The translations under genes and the position numbers were made by a program. The notes under the pieces were generated by a model. It did not search any database. It was not told the DNA's origin and worked only from the letters and a program-made list of their open reading frames with translations. This document shows, piece after piece, positions 11,113 through 22,829 of a stretch of 64,000 bases of DNA. The first letter of the stretch is position 1, and each line of letters starts with the position of its first letter. The DNA comes from Artemia franciscana (taxonomy: Eukaryota; Arthropoda; Branchiopoda; Anostraca; Artemiidae). Location of the stretch: NCBI RefSeq assembly GCF_032884065.1, contig NC_088881.1, positions 7,775,047 to 7,839,046 on the forward strand, given 5' to 3'.

Positions 11113-12765
11113 AACAGTTCGTAGTAACGAAGTATAGTAAGGAGCGACCCGGCTCAATAGCAACCAAAACTCAATAAAATGGAATTTGATTTCAATAGAT
11201 ACATCAAAAATCGCATTTTAATGCTGATTTTAAATATATAAGTTTCATCAAGTTTAGTCTTACTCATCAAAAGTTACGAGCCTGAGAAAATTTGCCTTAT
11301 TTATGGGGAAACACCCCATAAAAGTCATAAAATTTTAACAATAATCACACCAACAGATTCAGCGTATCCGAGAACCCTACTCTAGAAGTTTCGAGCTCCT
11401 ATCTACAAAAATGTGGAATTTTGTATTTTTTGCCAGAGGGCAGATCACGGATGCCTTTTTTTTGTTTATTTGTTTTTCTTTTTGTTTTTTCCCCCAGGGG
11501 TGATATTTTCGACCAAGTGGTCCTAGAATGTTGCGAGAGGGCTCATTCAAACAGAAATGAAAGTTCTAGTGCCCTTTCAAAAAAATTGGTGGGCTCCTAG
11601 GCCCCCTCCCACGCTAATTATTTTCCCAAAGTTAACGAATCAAAATTCTGAGATAGCCATTTTATTCAGCGTAGTCGAAAAACCTTATAACTATGTCTTT
11701 GGGGACGACTTACTCCCCCACAGTCCCCGTAGGAGGGGCTACAAGTTACGAGCATTGACCAGTGCTAGTGTACAAACATTTTCAGGGGAATTTTTGGTTG
11801 GGGGAGGGGTTGAGAAGAGGGGGAGATGTTGTGGGAATTTTCCATTGAGGAATTTGTCATTGGGGAAGAAAATTTCCATGAAGGGAGCGCAGAATTTTCT
11901 AGCATTATTAAAAAAAAAACAATAAAAAAATAAATACGAAAAAGTTATTTCAACTGGAAGTAAGGAGCAGCATTAAAACTTGAAACATATAGAAATTATT
12001 ACGATTACGAGGGGCTCACTTCCTCCTAATACCTCGCTCTTTACGCTAAGTATGTTTAGTAATTTCAACTATTTATTCTACGGCTTTTGTGATTCAGGGG
12101 CATTCTTAATGAATTGGGACAAAATTTAAGCTTTAGTGTAAAGAGCGAGGTACCGACGGGGGGGGGGGGGGGTAAACCCCCTAATATATGTAATAAAAAT
12201 ATTAGAATACAAAAGTTCGTTACGCAAGCTAATATATAAGTTACGTATGTCTTTTACTACTAAAAATATTCATAAAAAATAAAAAAGTTTTAATTGCCTC
12301 TTTAAGTAACCAAAAAATTGGAGGGCAACTAAGCTTCCTCCCCTCTCCTTTTTTCTAAAAATCATTCGATCAAAACTATGAGAAAGCCATTTAGACAAAA
12401 AAAAATGAATATGCAAATTTCTTTTTAACTATTCCTCTACGGAGAGCCAAAATTAAAACATGCATTGATTCAAAAACGTTCGGAAATCAAATAAAAAAAC
12501 AACGATTTTTAACTGAAAGTAAGGAGCGACATTAAAACTTAAAACGAACAGAAATTACTTCGTATATAAAAGGGGCTATTCCCTTCCCAACGCCCCACTC
12601 TTTATGACAACGATTTTTACTGTTTAGTAAAGTAGGATTGAGAAAAAGAGTCGAACTTTAGCGTAAAGATCGGGGCGTTGATGAGGATGCAGCCCCTTTC
12701 ATATACGAAGTAATTTCTGTTCGTCTTAAGTTTTAATGTCACTCCTTACTTTCAGTAAAAAAAAA
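11113..12765 (-). repeat. Foldback repeat family, near full-length unit
   Basis: A ~1.65 kb unit in reverse orientation. It starts at a mutated palindromic terminus (CAGTTCGTAGTAACGAAGTA) and ends after the large inverted repeat at 12511-12757. It carries all modules seen in the 43470-45122 unit: distal tract, middle G-rich tract, the CTCGCTCTTTACGCTAA inverted pair, and the AACGAACAGAAATTAC inverted pair. Frames such as 11557-11925 are incidental. Confidence 0.7.
12511..12757. repeat. Large inverted repeat (foldback module)
   Basis: The ~105-base arm beginning AACTGAAAGTAAGGAGCGAC is followed, after a short AT-rich loop, by its imperfect reverse complement ending CTCCTTACTTTCAGT. Each arm carries an AAAACGAACAGAAATTAC motif and a CGCTCTTTACGCTAA-like motif. 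A transcript would fold into a long hairpin. Confidence 0.7.
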
Positions 12766-13092
12766 ACTTGTTTTCTGATATTCAATTTACATTTAGTAAT
12801 GGTTTTTGGAAAGTGTACCGACGTTTTCAGGAATCTTTTTTTGTGGTGGGGGGAGGGTTGAGGGAAGGGGGTTACTTTATAGGATCTTTCCATGGAGGAA
12901 TTTGTCATAAGGAAAGAGAATTTCCATGAAGGGAGTGCAGGATTTTCTAACATCATTTAAACAAAACAAAAAATGAGAAAATAAATAAAAGAAAAAGTTT
13001 TTTTTTCAACTGGAAGTAAGGAGCAGTATTAGTACTTAAAACAAATAGAAATTATTACGTATATAAGGGTGTTCGTCACCTTCTCAATACCT
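12766..13092 (-). repeat. Foldback repeat family, middle fragment
   Basis: The segment GTAATGGTTTTTGGAAAGTG, then CCGACGTTTTCAGG, to GGAAGTAAGGAGCAG matches the middle of the family in reverse orientation (compare 62330-62560). It ends abruptly at the (AGT)n tail of the adjoining LINE. Confidence 0.6.
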
Positions 13093-13609
13093 CACTAGTA
13101 GTAGTAGTATTAGAACAATTTTATCAAAAATAAACATTTCTTAGTCAATAGCACAACGTAAGCGAAGCTTGCGAGGCGGTGCTAAATTCAAGGAAAATAA
13201 AGAGAGATTACGGAGAATGAGACCATATACCGAAATCAAAAACAATAAAAAAGAAACATAAGCAATACATTACCTTGCGTGACCCCAAGACAACAAAAAA
13301 TTACAAACAAAAAAATACATAAATATTACAAATGAATAACCTATGGAAAATTCATTTTAGTTAATCGGTTTCCAAAGTATACCGACCGAGCAACTTCACA
13401 AATAAATCAGACTTAAATGGCCAAAGCTACCTATTTCCTTGATATCTATACTCAATTTATTTCTAAGTATTGAAGCTCTGTCAATAAGTGAAAAAGAACA
13501 CCAACATGAAACTATTTGAGAAACCTCAGTATTACCTCGTATTTTAGTAATATGGTGATGAACATCAGACTTCTCACAAAATATCCCTATAAGACAATCA
13601 AGAAGGCTC
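13093..13609 (-). repeat. 3' UTR and (ACT)n tail of the LINE
   Basis: The plus strand reads ACTAGTAGTAGTAGTATTAG at 13093-13112, the short trinucleotide tail of the element, followed by non-coding sequence up to the last RT codons. Microsatellite tails in place of poly(A) are known in CR1/L2/I-like LINEs. Confidence 0.5.
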
Positions 13610-14836
13610 TCACTGTAATACTAATATATAAAAATCACGTAATCCAGCTGTAGGCATTATATTTAAATCTCTATACACAGACCTCAAAGATTCTTGGTTC
13701 CCAACACCACAAAAAACTCGGATAGTATTGTTCTGGACCACAGAGATTGAACAAACTATCGAGGGAAAAGTACCAAGCCAAATTGACGAGCAATACAAAA
13801 TGTAACAGTGAATCAGGAAAAAAATTGACTTATCTATATTCAGGTCAAGGTGGTTTATTTTAAGCCATGTACAAATCTTGCTCATTTCTGCATTTATCAT
13901 TGACATGAGCAGTTGTTCCATAGGGGCAACACACACGAAGCTTGTATCATCACCAAATAAGGGCATAGTAACTTGGATCTTACTCGGACAGTTGTCAACA
14001 AAGTCGTTAATTCTGGGCAGAGCATGCCCAGATGCTTTCACAACATGCGGCAGATCATTAATAAAAATTGAAAACAGAGTCGGACCTAGTGCGGATCCTT
14101 GGGGAACCCCCCAATTAAAATTTTTTTTACTAGACAAAAATCAATGTACATTGACATACTCTTGTTTTTTATGAAGATAACTGCAAAGCAAACCCAATCT
14201 GGCACCCCTTAATCCATAAAATTCACATTTTTTTAATAATATTCGATGGTCAACACTGTCAAACGCCTTAATTAAGTCCAAAAATATACCCGCTACCCTA
14301 AGCTTTTTATCAACAGCATTATTAATCATAGTAGTAATAAATGAAATCACCATTTCTGTTGTTCTACCCTTCGTGAAACCAAATTCATTTGGATGTAGAA
14401 GTTTATGACGTTCCAAATACTCATAAATTCTAATATTAATACTTTTTACTAAAAATCGTGAAGCAACAGGAAATAATGAAATTGCTCTATAATTCCTCAA
14501 ATCATTCTTGTTATCACCCTTAAGCACAGGAGTTGACCTAGGGATTTTAAGAATATTGGGCCACTTTTCTTGCTTAAAACAAGTATTAATAAGGGACGTA
14601 AATATATGTGAAATGCTTGGAAACGCAGTCTTTAAAACAAGAAGGTTAATGGAATCACTCCCAGTCGAAGGACTTTTCATCTCAAAGATAATCTTACGAA
14701 TTTCATCACGAGTGACAGGTCTTAGATACATTGATACATCGACAGAAGTACTCATAAAAGTCTCAAGTGGAGGATCATTATCAGAAGCTACTGTAGCACG
14801 AAAAAATCGAGCCCTAACAGTTGCAAAATGTTCCAA
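13610..14836 (-). pseudogene. LINE reverse transcriptase, frameshifted
   Basis: Two overlapping frames (14836-14141 and 14137-13610) together carry the RT fingers and palm. The first has PVLKGDNKNDLRNYRAISL, NEFGFTKGRTTEMV and FLDLIKAFDSVDHRILL with the first catalytic Asp. After a frameshift near 14140 come GVPQGSALGPTLFSIFIND and the catalytic box LFGDDTSFV. The catalytic box reads FGDD rather than the usual F/YADD. A thumb-like C-terminal region follows (FCGVGNQESLRSVYRDL). The enzyme would make cDNA from its own RNA at a nicked target. Frameshifts and missing joins make it non-functional. Confidence 0.8.
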
Positions 14837-15130
14837 AAGGGCATTAAATATTATATCAGGCTAATTCGATTTTAACCCATCATTTGTAGTAACTTCATCA
14901 GGCAGAACCGAATCTGTTGAAGATATAACACTTTTAATAATTTTCCATGTTTTAGCTGGGTTACCACAAGTATCTTTAAATTAACACTCAAAATATTTTT
15001 TTATCTCGTTTCTCAAAAATTTATTAAGAGCATTTCTATAGTTTTATAAATTCTAGTGCAAACTGGATCATTTTCATTCCTTATTGAATCCCTATATAAC
15101 TGGTCTTTCTTATTTATGCACCGCAGAAGA

Positions 15131-16205
15131 CTAGGTGACAGCCTTTACCTTGTACCTTGTTATCTTTTTAGGTATCTTTCTCCTTGACCTTGTTCGATTC
15201 ATTATACAAATTTTACTCGCAACAGAGATCAATGTATCATAAAATCTCTGAAAACTTATATTAATATCTTCTAGATTGTCAACTATATAATTGCAATCAA
15301 CATTAGAAATCTCTTGTTTAAACTTTTCTAGGTTACTCTGGTAGAGCAAAGGTAACATACTCATTTTTAGTCTAGGGCCTTGCTGCCTTGGGAAACAAAC
15401 TTTAAAACTTGCCGGAATTCCAAAATGGTCAGAAACATCAGTAACAAAAACCCATGGATCTGAAAAGTTAGAACTTGAAAAAATATTATCAAGTAGCTTT
15501 GTCGTTAAAGTGGTAACACGCGTACAAATATTAAAGTGGGAAATAAACGATATGACATGCAAAGCTGTAGCCCCCAAACATGAAGAATATGTGGAAACCA
15601 GTAGGTAGTTTATCAAACTGTTCCTCCAAAATATCCATAAAGGCCGGTATAGACCCAGATGGTGGTCTATATAGTACAACAACATAAAAATCTTTTGGCT
15701 TAAGCCTGAGCTGAAGGATAAGTGGCTAAAATAACATCTCGTGATACAGCACTACATCACTTCTTACCAAAACCTCGATATCACTCCGTGTATAAGCTCT
15801 AATTCCTCCATGTTGTCAAAATTGACGATTCCTATGATAAAGTGTATACCCTGGAATATCCAAGAGAGCAGAGTTTTGCTCATTTAGCCATGTTTCTGTG
15901 AGACAAATAACCTGGAAAACGGAAAGTTCATATATCTCACTTAAAAAATTAAAAGATGAATTCAAATCCTGGCAGTTAAGGTGGAAAATTCTGAGATCTT
16001 CAGAATCACCACCACTATACCTGGACCACAAACCATCTTTAAATAGGTACTTTAAATTACAAGAAACATATTGACCAGCAATCCCATTGTCATAATTCCG
16101 GTGGAGCTGCTCCGTAAGCATACTACCAAAATCCACAAATGAAACTTCCAAATTTTTAAGACGGCTGTTGCCCGGGGTGCCACGATCACCATCAACCATC
16201 TTCAT
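15131..16205 (-). pseudogene. LINE apurinic-like endonuclease domain, broken
   Basis: The frame 16205-15816 contains the start of the EN fold, including HLNCQDLNSS and the QVICLTETWLN motif with the metal-binding Glu. The frame 15685-15131 contains the end of the domain, VTDVSDHFGIP with the catalytic SDH triplet, followed by the linker toward the RT. The middle of the domain (about 15686-15815) is disrupted by frameshifts and stops. In an intact element this domain nicks the target for first-strand priming. Confidence 0.7.
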
Positions 16206-16698
16206 ACTATTTTACAAAAAGTAATATCGCATCACCTCCACAACAAAACAAAAACAAAAAAGAACAAAAAAAAATAACTAAACAAGAACAAAATAGAATA
16301 TAATAAACAACAAAAGAATGACACTTTCCATCTCAGAAAAAAACAAACAAAAAAAGAAACAGGCCGTATTTGGTTTGTCCGTAACGAAACCATAAAGATA
16401 ACCTAATAAAAAGAGATTTATTAACACCAAACTCTTTCCCTTTTAATTTTTTCGAATTGCTTAGAATCAAGAAACGCGCTTGGACACTGTCCACCTTAAT
16501 TTTAACGAAATTCTTGGAACAGTGAATGGTGGAAACTTATCAGTTGCCACAGTGAATGGTGAGAGTGACAAACCATCTACAATCACCTCGGAAACCGGAG
16601 ATGCAGCCTCATTCAAGGGGACATCATTAAGGCCCCAAAACAGCAAATTGTGCAGCTTGTCCCGATTTTGTCAACAAGAGACTGGGACACAACCACAT

Positions 16699-16938
16699 TC
16701 ATTTCCTTATTGCATTTCTTGCTGGGCTCGAAAGCCCAGCTGTGACTGGGCCTTTACAAAACTTTGCAGAGCTTTCGATTTCTTTCGATTTCACTGTTGC
16801 AATTTCATTGTCCTTTCCACTGTTTTTATTTTCTAGCACCATAACACGACTGTTAACTGTACCCAAGTCATGCTGAATTTCAAGTACACTCTGCTTTAGG
16901 GTTTCCAAGTTCACATTAATAGATTGGACCATTTGCAA
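16699..16938 (-). pseudogene. LINE ORF1 N-terminal fragment, coiled-coil-like
   Basis: About 80 codons rich in Val, Leu, Glu, Asn and Lys with heptad-like spacing (LETLKQSVLEIQHDLG, VMVLENKNSG). This fits the coiled-coil start of a LINE ORF1 protein. It stops before any zinc knuckle and is out of frame with downstream coding. The assignment rests on position and composition, not on a conserved motif. Confidence 0.4.
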
Positions 16939-16967
16939 AATTAAATATAAAAAAACAAAGTTTTTTT

Positions 16968-17216
16968 GAAATGAAATTAAAGAGCGACATTAAAACTTAA
17001 AACGAACAGAAATTTCTTCGTATATGAAAGGGGCTTTTCCTCCTCGACACCCCGCTCTTTACGCTACAGTTTTTTATTTTTTTTAAAGTAGAGTTGCGAG
17101 AAAGAATCAAACTTTAGCACAAGGAGCGGGGTGTCGAGGAGAAAAAGCCCCTTTCATATACGGAGTAATTTCTGTTCGTTTTAAGTTTTAATGTCGCTCC
17201 TTACTTTAATTTCAAA
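16968..17216. repeat. Large inverted repeat (foldback module)
   Basis: Arms of about 110 bases, highly complementary, face each other around a short AT-rich loop near 17082-17100. The left arm has TTCGTATATGAAAGGGGC; the right arm has GCCCCTTTCATATACGGAG. The arms carry the same motifs as the 12511 and 43478 copies. Confidence 0.75.
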
Positions 17217-18656
17217 AAACTTATTTTTTTATTTAATTTCTGAAAGCTTTTGAATTAATGCATGTCTGATTTTGGCTCTCCGTACACGAATTATTAAAAT
17301 GAAATTTGCATATTAATTCTTTTTTTGGCTAAATGGCTTTCTCTTAGTTTTGATCAGACGATTTTGAGAAATAAGGGGTGGGGAAGGAGGTCTAGTTACC
17401 CTCCAGTTTTTTGGTTACTTAAAAAGGCAACTAGATCTGTTAATTTTTAACGAACGTTTTTATTAGTACAAAATATACATAACTTAAGAATTAGCTTAAG
17501 TAACAAACTTTTATATTCTTATATTTTTGACTATATATATGAGAAGGTTGGTCCCCTTGTTAATACCTCGTTCTTCATGCTAAATCTTGCTTTGTCCCAA
17601 TTCTTTAAGAATGACCCCTGAATCAGAAAGGACGTAGAATAAATAGTTGAAATTACTTAAAACATTTTTAGCATAAAGAGCGAAGTATTTATCTCCTCCT
17701 AAATACCTCGCTCTTTATGCTAAAGTATTATTAGAACCCATAATATGCGTAAAAATCTCTGTTCGTTTTAAGTTCTAATGCTTCTCCTTACTTTCAACTG
17801 AAAAAACTTTTTCATGTTTAAATTTTCATTTTTTTTTGAATAGTAATGCTGGAAAATCCTGCGCCCTTTTATTGAATTTCTCTTCCCCCATGAAATATTC
17901 CTTCAAGGAAAGATCCTCCCATATAGCCCCCTCCTCTGAACCCCACACCCAAACCAAAAAAATCCCCCTGATAACGTCGGTACATTTCCCAGCAACCATT
18001 ACTGTATGTAAACATTGGTCAAAGTTTGTAACTTGCAGCCCCTCCCCCAGGGACTGTGGGGGGGTACGTCATCCCCAAAGACATAGTTATTATGATTTTC
18101 GACTATGCGAAACAAAATGGCTATCTCAAAATTTTGATCCGTTTACTTTGGGGAAAAAATTAGCGTGGGAGGGGGCCTAGGTGCCCTCCAATTTTTTGGT
18201 CACTTAAAAAGAGCACTAGAACTTTTCATTTCCGTTAGAATGAGCCCTCTTGCAACGCTCTAGGACTACTTGGTCGATACGATGACCCCTGGGAAAAAAA
18301 AAACAAACAAATAAACATGCACCCGTGATTTGTCTTCTGGCAAAAATATGAAATTCCACATTTTTGTAGATTGGACCTTGAAATTTTTTCTACAGAGTTC
18401 TCTGATACGCTTAATGCGATGGTGTGATCTATGACTTTTAGGGGGTGTTATCCCCTATTTTCCAAAATAAGGCAAATTTTCTCAGGCTGGTAACTTTTGA
18501 TGACAAAGACTAAATTTGATGAATATTTATATATTTAAAATCAGCATGAAAATACAATTCTTTTGATGTATATTTTAGCATCAAAATTCCGTTTTTTAGT
18601 GTTTCGTTTACTATTGAGCCGGGTCGCTCTTTACTACAGTTCGTTACTCTAGGGTT
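16968..18656 (+). repeat. Foldback repeat family, near full-length unit
   Basis: It begins with the inverted repeat 16968-17216 and runs through the GCTCTCCGTACACG tract, the CTCGTTCTTCATGC / TAAAGAGCGAAGTATT inverted pair, the middle C-rich tract and the distal tract, and reaches GAGCCGGGTCGCTCTTTACT. It lacks the last ~20 bases of the palindromic terminus because a second fragment begins inside it at about 18652. The frame 17836-18180 lies in the middle tract and has counterparts in other copies, but no recognisable domain. Confidence 0.72.
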
Positions 18657-18930
18657 CTCTGATATGCTGAATGCGATGGTGTGATTTCGCTAAGATTCTA
18701 TGACATTTAGGGGGTGTTTCCCCCTATTTCCCAAAATAAGGCAAATTTTCTCAGGCTCGTAACTTTTGATAACAAAGATTAAATTTGATAAAACTTATAT
18801 ATTTAAAATCAGCATAAAAATCCGATTCTTTTGATATATCTCTTAGCATCGAAATTTCGTTTTTTAGAGTTTCGTTTACTATTGAGCCGGGTCTCTCCTT
18901 ACTACAGTTCGTTACCACGAACTGTTTGAT
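18652..18930 (+). repeat. Foldback repeat family, distal fragment with intact palindromic end
   Basis: It starts at TAGGGTTCTCTGATATGCTG, repeats the distal tract of the preceding unit and ends at CAGTTCGTTACCACGAACTG. It is joined directly to the previous unit, giving a head-to-tail partial dimer. Confidence 0.65.
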
Positions 18931-19279
18931 TTTAATGATATTCTCTGCAGTCGTTTTCCGGCAGTCCGCATTGACACTTGTATCCGAATTACTATTAGAA
19001 TTCATAACCGGATTCAATAACTCAGCTTCTCTCCGGTTGCGTTTGGGTCTTGCTTTCTTTCCTATTCTGACTTTATCAAAATAATATAAGTCGCCTACCT
19101 TTGCAAAAACTTATTTTTTACTCAAGCTAGTTTAGAGCGTGCAGTTTGCATAAACCGTTAAAAGGACATGGCTAAAACCCACATCCGGATTCCTCAGGGA
19201 CTATCTCGAACGTAGAACTCACTCCTTTGTATCCAAGATTATATTCTAACAATTAATCCAAGCAATTATCACGATATTA
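18931..19279. other. Intergenic stretch between foldback repeats and Helitron
   Basis: No gene or known repeat was recognised here. The minus-strand frame 18751-19017 crosses from the repeat into this stretch and has no identifiable domain. Confidence 0.3.
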
Positions 19280-19427
19280 TCTATATATATCTATAAAATG
19301 AGTTGTTTGTCTGTCTGTTGACTGACGTCATGTTTGTATGTCGGCTGACGTCATTATAAAGATTGAGCATTATGCCGTCATGAAGTTGTTTGTCGACTGA
19401 CGTCATGTTTGTTGACTGACAAAATTA

Positions 19428-19580
19428 CAGACCGGGACACAAATGACGACCGTGACACCGGGAATGCAAATGACGAACGGGACACTCAAAGAGAAATTAC
19501 AGACTGGGACACCGGGACACAAATAACGACCGGGACACAGGGAATATAAATGACGACCGGGACACAGGGAATGTTCGATT
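19428..19580 (+). repeat. Minisatellite of GACCGGGACACAGGGAAT-type units (first array)
   Basis: Five or six imperfect units of about 25-30 bases, each with ACCGGGACAC followed by AGGGAATATAAATGACG or a variant. The array leads directly into the helicase remnant of Helitron A. It is a Helitron-internal tandem repeat and not a CRISPR, because units are contiguous and diverged with no unique spacers. Confidence 0.6.
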
Positions 19581-19581
19581 G

Positions 19582-19770
19582 GAAATCACCATCAACGAAG
19601 CTCAAGGGCAATCATTAGAATAATAAGGTATTGATATTAATACGGATTGTTTTCCCCATGGACAATTATATGTTGCATGTTCAAGAGTCGGTAAACCTGA
19701 CAATCTATTTATATGCACAGACAATGGGACAGCAAAGAATATTGTATATTCGCAAGTTTTACGTAGTTAA
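19582..19770 (+). pseudogene. C-terminal remnant of Helitron Rep-helicase (PIF1-like motif region)
   Basis: Translation gives EITINEAQGQSLE, two consecutive TAA stops at 19621-19626, then in the same frame GIDINTDCFPHGQLYVACSR and [15 protein letters not shown], ending at the natural-looking stop 19768-19770. TINKAQGQS and [11 protein letters not shown] are the last conserved motifs of PIF1/Helitron helicases, which unwind DNA during rolling-circle transposition. Everything N-terminal to these motifs, including the Rep nuclease, is absent. It is a fossil that shows the parent element was autonomous. Confidence 0.8.
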
Positions 19771-19771
19771 A

Positions 19772-19774
<3 letters not shown>

Positions 19775-19854
<80 letters not shown>
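19775..19854. repeat. (AT)n array, left part
   Basis: About 80 bases of uninterrupted AT follow the helicase remnant (ACGTAGTTAAAAAC). It is probably the left half of an array continued at 21668-21808, split by Helitron B. Frames reading (YI)n through it are artefacts. Confidence 0.9.
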
Positions 19855-19857
<3 letters not shown>

Positions 19858-20885
19858 AAAAAAACTAAAAAAAAAAAACTAAAAACTAAAAAAAAACTAA
19901 AAACTAAAAAAAAACTAAAAAAGCTAAAAAACTAAAAAAAACTAAAAAAAGGTAAAAATCTAATAACTAAAAAAAAAAACTGAAAAAAATAAAAAAAGGC
20001 AAAAACTACAAAAAAAATAAAAACTAATAAAAAAATAAAAAAGCCAAAAAAACTAAAAAAACTAAAAAAAAAACTAAAAAAAGGTAAAAAACTAAAAAAA
20101 AATAAAAACTAAAAAAGAAAAAAACTAAAAAAAAGGAAAAAACTGAAAAATAAAAGAGAAAAAGAAAACTAAAAAATATGAATAAATATATATAAAAATA
20201 AGTTGTTTGTGGGTTATGTCTGTCTGTCTGTCTGTCGAGTGACGTCGTGTTTGTCCGCATATGACGTCTGAATTATTTCACACTAATACAAAAGAAGAAA
20301 AAAGACTAAAAAAGGTAAAAACTACAAAAAAAACTAAAAAGAAAAAAAACTAAAAAAGCTAAAAAACTAAAAAAAAACTAAAAAAAGGTAAAAAACTAAA
20401 AACTAAAAAAAACTGAAAAAACTAAAAAAAGGCAAAAACTAAAAAAAAAACTAAAAACTAATAAAAAAACTAAAAAAGCTAAAAAACTAAAAAAACTAAA
20501 AAAACTAAAAAAAGGTAAAAAACAAAAAAAAACTAAAAACTAAAAAAGAAAAAACTAAAAAAAAGGAAAAAACTGAAAAATAAGAGGAAAAGAAAACTAA
20601 AAAATATTAATAAATATAAAAAATATAAATATAAATATAATATAAATTAGCAATCAACAAAGCACCGAGACACAAATGACGACCGGGACACAGGGAGTAT
20701 AAATGACGACCAGGACATAAGTAAAAAAAAAAACTAAAAAACTAAAAAAATGGTAAAAACTACAAAAAAACTAAAAACTAATAAAAAAACTAAAAAATCT
20801 AAAAATCTAAATAAACTAAAAAAGAAAAAAAAGAAAAAAGGAAAAAAATAAAGGAGAAAAACAAAACTAAAAAACGAATGTATAT

Positions 20886-21180
20886 ACAGACCGGGACACC
20901 GGGATACAAATGACGACCGGGACACAGGGAATATAAATGACGACCGGAACACAGGGACACAACTACAATGGGGACGCCGGGGGGCACAGGGGGATATAAA
21001 TGACGACCGGGACACCGGGACACAAGGAATATAAATGACGCCCGGGACACTCAAAGAGAAATCACAGACTGGAACACCGGGACACAAATGACGACCGGGA
21101 CACAGGGAATATAAATGACGACCGGGACACAGGGACATAACTACAAAGGGGACGCCGGGGTGCACAGGGGGATATATAAA
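20886..21180 (+). repeat. Minisatellite of GACCGGGACACAGGGAAT-type units (second array)
   Basis: About ten imperfect units of the type also seen at 19428-19580 and 6690-6810 and 7330-7460, mixed with a GGGGACGCCGGGGTGCACAG variant. Minus-strand frames through it (SRCPGRHLY-like) are translations of the repeat. Confidence 0.6.
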
Positions 21181-21211
21181 TGACGATGGCGACTCAGGGA
21201 ATGGTCGATTA

Positions 21212-21399
21212 GCAATCACCATCAACAAAGCTCAAGGGCAATCATTAGAATCATGAGGTATAGATCTGAATACGGATTGTTTTCCCATGGACCATTATAT
21301 GTTGCATGTTCAAGAGTCGGTAAACCTGACAATCTATTTATATGCACAGACAATGGGACAGCAAAGAATGTTGTATATTCGCAAGTTTTACGTAGTTAA
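21212..21399 (+). pseudogene. Second C-terminal remnant of Helitron helicase
   Basis: Translation gives AITINKAQGQSLES, a TGA stop, GIDLNTDCF, then a one-base deletion (CCC for CCCC before ATGG). In the shifted frame it continues as [19 protein letters not shown] and ends at TAA 21397-21399. It is close in sequence to the copy at 19582-19770 but carries different disabling changes, so the two decayed independently after copying. Confidence 0.78.
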
Positions 21400-21401
21400 A
21401 A

Positions 21402-21514
<113 letters not shown>

Positions 21515-21600
21515 ATATTCACAGGTGGGACATAGGGACACAACTACAATGGCGCGTAACTAATATGGCGCGTAACGACTTACGCGTGCGGGGGGGCTTG

Positions 21601-21810
<210 letters not shown>

Positions 21811-22083
21811 ATATTCACAGGTGGGACACAGGGATACAACTACAATGGCGCGTAACTAATATGGCGCTTAACAACTTACGCGCGTGAAGGGGCTTGGGGG
21901 GACGCAAAGTGCCCCCACCAACTAGGTGTTGGGTTGGCTAGCTGTTGGGGTGGCGCGAAGCGCCACCCCAACAGCTGGTTGCACATAAGTCTACAACATA
22001 GCATAGCGACCGTTGTATCCGGGCAAAAGCAGTCAGACAATTTATCCATTGACTGCTAAATGTGAACTGTGAACTAAACGTGA

Positions 22084-22808
22084 ACTTTTACGCTAAAGTA
22101 TTTTTAGTAATTTCAACTATTTATTCTATGGCCTTTGTGATTAAGGGTTCATTCTTAAAGAAGTGGGACAAAATTCAAGCTATAGATTAAAGAGCGAGGT
22201 ATTGATGAGGGGGCGAACCCTCTTATATACACAATGAAAACATATCAATATAAAAGTTCGCTACGTAAGTTAATTCGTAAGTTACTTATATTTATTACTA
22301 ATAGAACGTTCGTAAAAAATAAAAAGTGCCAGTTGCCTTTTTAAGTAGTCAAAAATTGGAGGGCAACTAGGGCTCCTCCCACAACCTTTTTCTTATCAAA
22401 ATCGTCCGATCAAAACTATGAGAAGGCCATTTATCCCCCCCCCCAAAAAAAAAAAAAATTAATACGCAAATTTCATTTTAGTTATTCATGTACGGTGAGC
22501 GAAAATCAAAATTTGCATGAAACCAAAAACGTTCAGAAATTTAATAAAGAAGAAGTTTTTTCAACTGAAAGTAAAGAGCGACATTAAAATTTAAGACGAA
22601 CAGAAATTATTCCGTATACGAAGAGAGTTGTCCCCTCGCAACGCCTCGCTCTTTACGCTAACGTTTTTTAATTCTTTTAATAAGTAGAGATGTGACAAAG
22701 AGTCAAACTTTAGCGTAGAGCGGGGCGTTGAGGAGGGGACAACTCCTTTCATATACAAAATAATTTCTGTTCGTTTTAGGTTTTAATGTCACTCCGTACT
22801 TGCAGTTC
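22084..22808 (-). repeat. Foldback repeat family, proximal half with inverted repeat
   Basis: In reverse orientation it starts at TTTTACGCTAAAGTATTTTTAG, continues through the GGCAACTAGGGCTCCTC and GTACGGTGAGCGAAAATC tracts, and ends with a large inverted repeat at 22561-22808. The distal ~900 bases and palindromic terminus of a full unit are missing. Confidence 0.65.
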
Positions 22809-22829
22809 AAGAACTTGTTTTTTTATTTA

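Larger units (their letters stand above)
13093..16938 (-). mobile_element. Decayed non-LTR retrotransposon (LINE), near full length
   Basis: Read on the minus strand it has an ORF1 start (16938-16699), an endonuclease domain (16205-15131), a reverse transcriptase (14836-13610), about 500 bases of 3' UTR and an (ACT)n-type tail at 13093-13107. The order ORF1, EN, RT and the RT motifs place it in the APE-type LINEs, probably CR1- or Jockey-like; the clade is an inference. Several frameshifts and stops separate the coding blocks, so it is inactive. It lies between foldback repeats on both sides; no target-site duplication was recognised. Confidence 0.8.

Noticed and set aside
11557-11925. 122-codon frame in a foldback repeat (also 17836, 44341, 62128)
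   Set aside because: Frames occur in conserved repeat DNA but differ between copies and show no domain; treated as incidental.
13093-16938. LINE insertion interrupting a single foldback unit
   Set aside because: The repeat fragments on the two sides are different parts of the unit in opposite orientations, so they are not the halves of one interrupted copy.
19428-21180. CRISPR-like array of ~27-bp repeats
   Set aside because: Units are contiguous and imperfect with no unique spacers, the context is eukaryotic, and the repeat is internal to Helitrons.
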